DNA of 64,000 bases from Fundidesulfovibrio putealis DSM 16056 (lineage in GTDB: Bacteria > Desulfobacterota > Desulfovibrionia > Desulfovibrionales > Desulfovibrionaceae). The stretch lies in NCBI RefSeq assembly GCF_000429325.1, contig NZ_AUBQ01000005.1, positions 1 to 64,000 of the forward strand, given 5' to 3'. The translations under genes were made by a program, and so were the position numbers. Under the pieces are notes generated by a model. That model searched no databases. It was not told the origin of the DNA and saw nothing but the letters and a program-made list of their open reading frames with translations. Below, piece after piece: positions 59,261 to 64,000 of this stretch (within the stretch, counting starts at the first letter, position 1; every line of letters begins with the position of its first letter).

Positions 59261-62200
59261 TCAGGCAGCAGGATCGGCCGTGGGGACGGGCTGGTCGGCG
59301 GACGGTGCGGCCAGCGCCTGCACCGCCACGTAGTCGGTCTTCCCGGTACCCAGGATGGGCATCCTGCCCACCGTCAGGATCGACTTCGGCGCCATCAGTT
59401 CGGCCAGCCCCCGGGCGCGCAAGTGCGAGAGGATCTCCGCGCGCGTGGCCTGTCCGTTGGTGGTGACCAGAAGCAGCCGCTCTCCCTTATGCCCGTCCGG
59501 CAGCGCGACAACGGCGTGGTGATGCCCGGGCCACAGGGCCGCGATCTCGGTCTCCACCTTGCCGAGCGGGACCATCTCTCCTGCGATCTTGGCGAAGCGC
59601 TTGGCGCGCCCGAGGATGCGCACGTAGCCGGACTCGTCCACGGAGACGATGTCCCCGGTGTCGTACCAGCCGTCCACGGGCGGCTCCAGCAGGCCGGGAC
59701 GCTCGGCGCGCAGGTACCCGAGCATGACGTTGGCCCCCTTCACCCACAGCCGCCCGCCTTCCTCCACGCCGGGCACGGGCTCCAGCCGGTGCTCGATGCC
59801 GGGCAGGATGCGCCCCACGGTTCCCGCCTTGAAGTGCATGGGCGTGTTGACCGCGATCACGGGCGCGGTTTCGGTGGCGCCGTAGCCCTCCAGGATGCGC
59901 AGGCCGAAGGTGTCCATCCAGGCGCGCCGGGTCTCCTCCTTCACCTTCTCCGCGCCTGCGAACACGTAGCGCACGCTGTAGAAGTCGTAGGGCGAGGCCA
60001 CGCGGGCGTATCCGGCCAGGAAGGTGTCCGCGCCGAACATGATGGTGGCGTTGGTGTCGTACACCATCTCCGGCACGATCCGGTAATGCAGCGGGGACGG
60101 GTAGAGGAACGTCTTCACGCCTGAAAGCACCGGAAGCAGCAGCCCGCCCGTGAGGCCGAAGGAATGGAAGATCGGCAGCGCGTTGAACAGGATGTCCGAG
60201 GAGGACAGGGCGACGCGCGCGGTCATCTGCCGGCAGTTGGTGAGGATGTTGGCGTGCGACAGCACCACGCCCTTGGGCGTGCCTTCCGACCCGGAAGTGA
60301 ACAGGATCACGGCGGGGTCGTCGCAGGAGCGCCTGAAGCGCCGGGCCAGCCTGCCCGCGAAGAGTCCGGCCAGCAGGCCGTAGAGTTTGTCCAGGACGGT
60401 CATCCCGGCCCGCACGTCTTCCAGGTAGACCAGCCGCACGCTGCCCGCCAGCGCCTCGGCCAGGGGCAGGAGCCCGGCCTGCTCGATAAAGCGCCTGGAG
60501 GTGACCACGGTGCGGATGCGCGCCGCCTCGCAGGCCGACAGGGCGTTGCGCGCCCCGGTGGTGTAGTTCAGCATGGCCGGGACGCGCCCGTAGGCCTGGG
60601 CGGCGAAGAAGGCCGCTGCTGCGGCGTTGGCGTTGGGCAGCATCAGGCCGACCGCTTCGCCGGGTTGCGTCCCCTGGGTGATCCGGCGGCCAAGGGCCAG
60701 GGCTCCCGCGATGAGCCTCCCGTAGGACAGGGGCTTGCGGTTGATGTCCTCCACTGCGGGCGCTCCCGACCCGTGGGTGCGGCGCGCGTCCAGCAGGGCC
60801 TCGAACAGGGTGCGCCGGTTGTTGGAGGTCTCGAACATCATGCGCGACATGACGTCGTAGAGCTCCATGCCGATTTTCTGGCGGCGCGCCCGGCCCTTGA
60901 GCTCCTTAGGGATGTCGAAGCGCTGCGGCGGGAGTATGGAGATGGTGATCTGCGGGAACCAGCGGCGGCGCACCTTGCCCTTCAGGCGCGAGAACGGCGT
61001 GTACTGCGCGCCGTCGATGCGCACCGGAACGATGGGCGCGTCCGCCTTGTCCGCGATCATGCCGGGGCCGGCGTAGATCTTCATTAAAGCCCCGGTGATG
61101 GTGATGCGCCCCTCGGGGAAGATGACGCAGGTGCGCCCGGCCTGCACGGCGTGGATCAGCCCCCTGGTGGACATGGCGTTGGTGGGGTCCATGGGGTAGG
61201 CGTCCACCACGGACAGGAAGGGGCGGACCCACCAGCGGCGCGCGATGAAGCTGTTGATGGCGAAGGTGGGCTTGTGGGGCAGGAAGGCCGCCATGAGCAC
61301 CGCGTCCAGGAAGGACACGTGGTTGACCACGATCACGGCCTTCTCGCCTGCGGCCTTGAGGTTCTCAAGGCCCTTTATCTCGACCCGGTACAGGCACTTC
61401 AAAAGCCACGCGAAGAACCCTTTGAGCAGCGCGTCGGGCAGCAGCCCGCAGATGTACACTGCGACCGCCAGCGTGGCCACGGCCACGGCCAGGAAGACCT
61501 CGGACACCGTGAACCCGAGGGCCAGCATGCCCGCCCCGGCCAGGGAGGAAGCCACCATGAAGGCGGCGTTCACGATGTTGTTGGCGGCGATGATGCGCGC
61601 CCGTTCGGACTCCTCGCTGCGCGCCTGGAGGATGGTGTACAAGGGCACGATGTACACGCCGCCAGCCACGGCCAGCAGCAGGAGGTCGGCCAGGACTCGC
61701 CACACCGAAAACTGCGCCAGAAGCTCAAACAGGGGCAGGATGGCCGCGTCCGTATGGCCCTGGCCGATGCCCGAGCCGGTCAGCCACAGGTCGAAGGCGA
61801 AGAAGGTCATGCCCAGGGCCGCGAACGGGACGTGGCGGGCGGAAATCTCGCCCTTGAGAAGCCGCGTGCACAGGAAGGAGCCAAGTCCGATGCCCACGGA
61901 GAACACGGTGAGCATCAGGGTCACGGCGTGCTCGTCGGCGTGCAGCACGTCCTTGGCGAAGGCCGGGAACTGCGCGAGGTACGTGACGCCCACCAGCCAG
62001 AACCAGGAGATGCCCAGCACCGACAGGAAGATGTCGCGCCGTTTGCGGGTCAGCGCCAGCACCTGCATGGTCTCTTTGAGGATGTTGGGTCGGATGGCCA
62101 CCGACGGATTGCCGGGCCGGGCCTTGGGCAGGAACAGGCTGGCGGCGAACCCCAGCACCGCCAGGACGATCAGCAGCGTGCAGATCGCGGCGATGCCGCC

Positions 62201-62716
62201 CTCCTGCAGCACCAGCAGTCCGCCCGCAATGGTTCCCAGCAGGATGGCCAGGAACGTGCCGCTCTCGATGAGGGCGTTGCCGTCCACCAGATCGTCCGGG
62301 GGCAACTGCTCGGGCAGGATGGCATATTTCAGGGGGCCGAAGAAGGTGGCCTGCACCCCGAGCAGGAAAAGCACGCCGAGCATGCCGGGGATGCTCGGGA
62401 CCATGAGCGACCAGGCCCCCAGCCCGGCGATGAGAATCTCCGCGAACTTCACCACCCGGATGAGCCCGCTTTTTTCGTAACGATCCGCGATCTGGCCCGC
62501 CGTGGCCGAGAACAGGAAGAACGGCAGGATGAAGAGCCCCGAAGCCAGGCTGACCAGCACCTCGGGGGCCACGAAGGACTGGTCGCCCAGGCGGTAGATC
62601 ACCAGGATGGCGATGGCGTTCTTGAACACGTTGTCGTTGCCCGCGCCCAGGAACTGGCTGACGAACAGCGGCCAGAAGCGACGCTTGAACAGCACGGCGG
62701 AAAGTCCGGTCATCAT
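59261..62716 (-). CDS. Fused lysophospholipid transporter, acyltransferase and acyl-ACP synthetase
   Basis: A 1151-residue fusion. N-terminal about 420 residues: MFS transporter of LplT type (FVSQFLGAGNDNVFKNA). Middle (about 425-640): PlsC acyltransferase with VVNHVSFLDAV (HxxxxD) and IFPEGRITITG. C-terminal (about 650-1140): AMP-forming ligase with ILFTSGSEGTPKGVVLSH and EGYGATETAPVIAVN. In E. coli LplT and Aas are two proteins; here both are one chain. It takes up lysophospholipids and reacylates them. The start at 62716 has GAGGGG upstream and is 1 base past the amidohydrolase stop. Confidence 0.93.
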   Translation of the reverse strand: MMTGLSAVLFKRRFWPLFVSQFLGAGNDNVFKNAIAILVIYRLGDQSFVAPEVLVSLASGLFILPFFLFSATAGQIADRYEKSGLIRVVKFAEILIAGLGAWSLMVPSIPGMLGVLFLLGVQATFFGPLKYAILPEQLPPDDLVDGNALIESGTFLAILLGTIAGGLLVLQEGGIAAICTLLIVLAVLGFAASLFLPKARPGNPSVAIRPNILKETMQVLALTRKRRDIFLSVLGISWFWLVGVTYLAQFPAFAKDVLHADEHAVTLMLTVFSVGIGLGSFLCTRLLKGEISARHVPFAALGMTFFAFDLWLTGSGIGQGHTDAAILPLFELLAQFSVWRVLADLLLLAVAGGVYIVPLYTILQARSEESERARIIAANNIVNAAFMVASSLAGAGMLALGFTVSEVFLAVAVATLAVAVYICGLLPDALLKGFFAWLLKCLYRVEIKGLENLKAAGEKAVIVVNHVSFLDAVLMAAFLPHKPTFAINSFIARRWWVRPFLSVVDAYPMDPTNAMSTRGLIHAVQAGRTCVIFPEGRITITGALMKIYAGPGMIADKADAPIVPVRIDGAQYTPFSRLKGKVRRRWFPQITISILPPQRFDIPKELKGRARRQKIGMELYDVMSRMMFETSNNRRTLFEALLDARRTHGSGAPAVEDINRKPLSYGRLIAGALALGRRITQGTQPGEAVGLMLPNANAAAAAFFAAQAYGRVPAMLNYTTGARNALSACEAARIRTVVTSRRFIEQAGLLPLAEALAGSVRLVYLEDVRAGMTVLDKLYGLLAGLFAGRLARRFRRSCDDPAVILFTSGSEGTPKGVVLSHANILTNCRQMTARVALSSSDILFNALPIFHSFGLTGGLLLPVLSGVKTFLYPSPLHYRIVPEMVYDTNATIMFGADTFLAGYARVASPYDFYSVRYVFAGAEKVKEETRRAWMDTFGLRILEGYGATETAPVIAVNTPMHFKAGTVGRILPGIEHRLEPVPGVEEGGRLWVKGANVMLGYLRAERPGLLEPPVDGWYDTGDIVSVDESGYVRILGRAKRFAKIAGEMVPLGKVETEIAALWPGHHHAVVALPDGHKGERLLLVTTNGQATRAEILSHLRARGLAELMAPKSILTVGRMPILGTGKTDYVAVQALAAPSADQPVPTADPAA

Positions 62717-62717
62717 G

Positions 62718-63974
62718 TTATTTCCCCTCGGCGGTGTGGACGTGTATTGGCTCGTGGATACTGTTTCTGGCAAGGCCCGGATGCGCAACGAACATCTCCG
62801 GCGGAAACTGCGCGCCAGTTTCGGGGTGGCGCAGGGTACGCTTCAGCACGAGATCGAACAGCAAAGGGTTGTGGCGGTAAATTTCGGTCAGGCTGCGGCG
62901 CTCGCTGGCGGAGATGAATCCGTATTGCTGCAGCAGGCGCGGCTGGATGATGACGTCGATGGCGGGCAGGGGGTAGTCGCTGCCGTTGACCAGACGGTGG
63001 TGCAGGTCTGCGCGTGCAAGCAGGGTCGTCAGATCGCGGGGGTTCCTGAGGGTCTGGGTGAGCATGGAGATGTCGGCGTACAGATGGTCCCGGTATGCGG
63101 GATCGTCCATCATGCGCAGGAACAGGTCGAAGTTGCGGGCCTTTTTGCCCGGGTTGTCCAGGTCGTCGCTCATGCCCCGGTTGCCTGCGTGGGCCATGAT
63201 GACCGTGACCCCGAGGTCCAGCGGGCGGCGCAGGAGCAGGGGGTTGCCCAGGCGCTGGGCATCGGATCGGACCGAGCTTTCCAGGCCCGTGTGGCACAAC
63301 AGGGCCATGCCGTGGCGGGCCATGGCCCGGTAGAACGAGTCGATGTCCGGGTCGGACGGGTCCATGCCCTGGGCGTTGGGCAGCCATTTCACCAGGGTGA
63401 TCCCGGCCCTGGCGCACGCCTCGAGCCTGTGCAGGGCCTGCGGGTCATAGGGGTGCACAGAGGCCACGGGGATGAAGCGCTCGGGGTGGCGCGCGGCCAG
63501 TTGCAGGACGTACTCGTCGGGGATGTGGAATTCGCTCCTGGCGTAATCGATGGAGCCGTCCTTGGCGTAGTGGTAGTCGAAGGCCAGGATGGCCAGCTTC
63601 GGGGAATCCGGGAATTGCCGCGCCAGGTCCAGCAGGCGGGCAAGGTATTGCGGGTCGGCCTGGGCCTCGTCGGTTACGCCTGAGCTTCTGAAGATGGTCC
63701 TGGCCTTGAGGCGCGGCAGCGGGTGGTTCCAGCTGAGGAGCCTGGGGCTGGCATACGCGCCGGTGCCTGCGGCCCCAAGGCCCAGGATATGGACATGGTA
63801 GTCCACGGGTTGGCGTCCGCCCAGATCGTCAAAGGCCCGCTGGACCAGGACTTGTGCGTCCTGGCTGAGCGGTTTGGGCGTGGTCTCTGCCAGAACGGGC
63901 AGAACGGGCAGAACCGGCAGGACCAGGGGAATCAGAAGGGCTGAAAATCCTGCGAGGACGTGTCGGTGCAGCAT
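62718..63974 (-). CDS. Exported amidohydrolase (amidohydrolase_2 family)
   Basis: A 418-residue protein with a signal peptide containing a VLPVLPVLPVL repeat (residues 18-28, encoded by a 9-base tandem repeat). Metal ligands: VDYHVHILG, VKWLPNAQG, LLCHTG, MAHAGNRG and the catalytic Asp in NGSDYP. This is the decarboxylase/metal-dependent hydrolase group. It is translated just before the lipid-repair fusion and shares its transcript, suggesting an envelope role. The upstream region is cut by the window edge. Confidence 0.85.
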   Translation of the reverse strand: MLHRHVLAGFSALLIPLVLPVLPVLPVLAETTPKPLSQDAQVLVQRAFDDLGGRQPVDYHVHILGLGAAGTGAYASPRLLSWNHPLPRLKARTIFRSSGVTDEAQADPQYLARLLDLARQFPDSPKLAILAFDYHYAKDGSIDYARSEFHIPDEYVLQLAARHPERFIPVASVHPYDPQALHRLEACARAGITLVKWLPNAQGMDPSDPDIDSFYRAMARHGMALLCHTGLESSVRSDAQRLGNPLLLRRPLDLGVTVIMAHAGNRGMSDDLDNPGKKARNFDLFLRMMDDPAYRDHLYADISMLTQTLRNPRDLTTLLARADLHHRLVNGSDYPLPAIDVIIQPRLLQQYGFISASERRSLTEIYRHNPLLFDLVLKRTLRHPETGAQFPPEMFVAHPGLARNSIHEPIHVHTAEGK

Positions 63975-64000
63975 GGTGGGCTCCGTGAATGGTTTGACCT

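Noticed and set aside
61151-62917. 588-codon plus-strand frame opposite the lipid-repair fusion
   Set aside because: Composition (Gln/Gly/His/Arg) and lack of motifs mark it as antisense shadow of the fusion gene.
1-64000. CRISPR array, rRNA operon or replication origin
   Set aside because: No regularly spaced repeats, no rRNA stretches and no origin-like gene set were seen in the window.

Overview
The window looks like part of a chromosome of a high-GC deltaproteobacterium of the Desulfovibrio type. This is inferred from gene content, not from a marker gene: rubrerythrin beside a Fur/PerR regulator, bacteriohemerythrin, a lar nickel-pincer cofactor cluster, formate-dependent PurT, a MoxR/DUF2201-VWA pair, and many PAS kinases and chemoreceptors. 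No rRNA is present. The only tRNA sequence seen is a 3' half at 29499-29543.

The left part (1 to about 29540) reads as an integrated genomic island. It opens with the end of an IS3-type transposase, two tyrosine recombinases (1675-2235 and 2617-3639) and an excisionase-like protein. It closes at a displaced 3' half of tRNA-Ala(GGC) followed by a strong terminator. Cargo, left to right: a TetR regulator; a chemoreceptor with CheW; three PAS-type histidine kinases (8086-14914); an operon for synthase-dependent exopolysaccharide (15043-22103: two TPR proteins, a TPR/beta-barrel outer-membrane exporter, a BcsA-like GT2 synthase and a GH26-like hydrolase); a partner-switching and PilZ module (22176-25779: STAS antagonist, RsbW-like kinase, PilZ protein, and a convergent PAS-SpoIIE phosphatase); a second chemoreceptor with a truncated cheW; and a solute-binding protein. 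The synthase carries the gating-loop motif of cellulose synthase but has no C-terminal PilZ domain, and a free-standing PilZ protein is encoded a few genes downstream. This is the best candidate here for an undescribed system.

Between 29577 and 32109 two 80-bp direct repeats (about 95% identical) bracket a class C beta-lactamase-like serine hydrolase and an isolated IS3-type end. This looks like a second, older insertion scar next to the tRNA site.

From about 32400 rightwards the DNA is more GC-rich and core-like. Regions in order: MoxR ATPase, DUF2201-VWA protein and unknown partner; a TylF-like methyltransferase; quinone oxidoreductase, LysR and PAP2 phosphatase; an MFS exporter divergent from a second LysR; bacteriohemerythrin and purT; larC-larE-larB without larA; a ferredoxin-type aldo/keto reductase and a Tat-exported flavodoxin divergent from an AraC regulator; an orphan sensor kinase; an MscS channel; perR-like and rubrerythrin genes; small conserved proteins; and at the right edge an exported amidohydrolase with a fused LplT/Aas-type phospholipid-repair protein. 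Many operons end in clear hairpin terminators.
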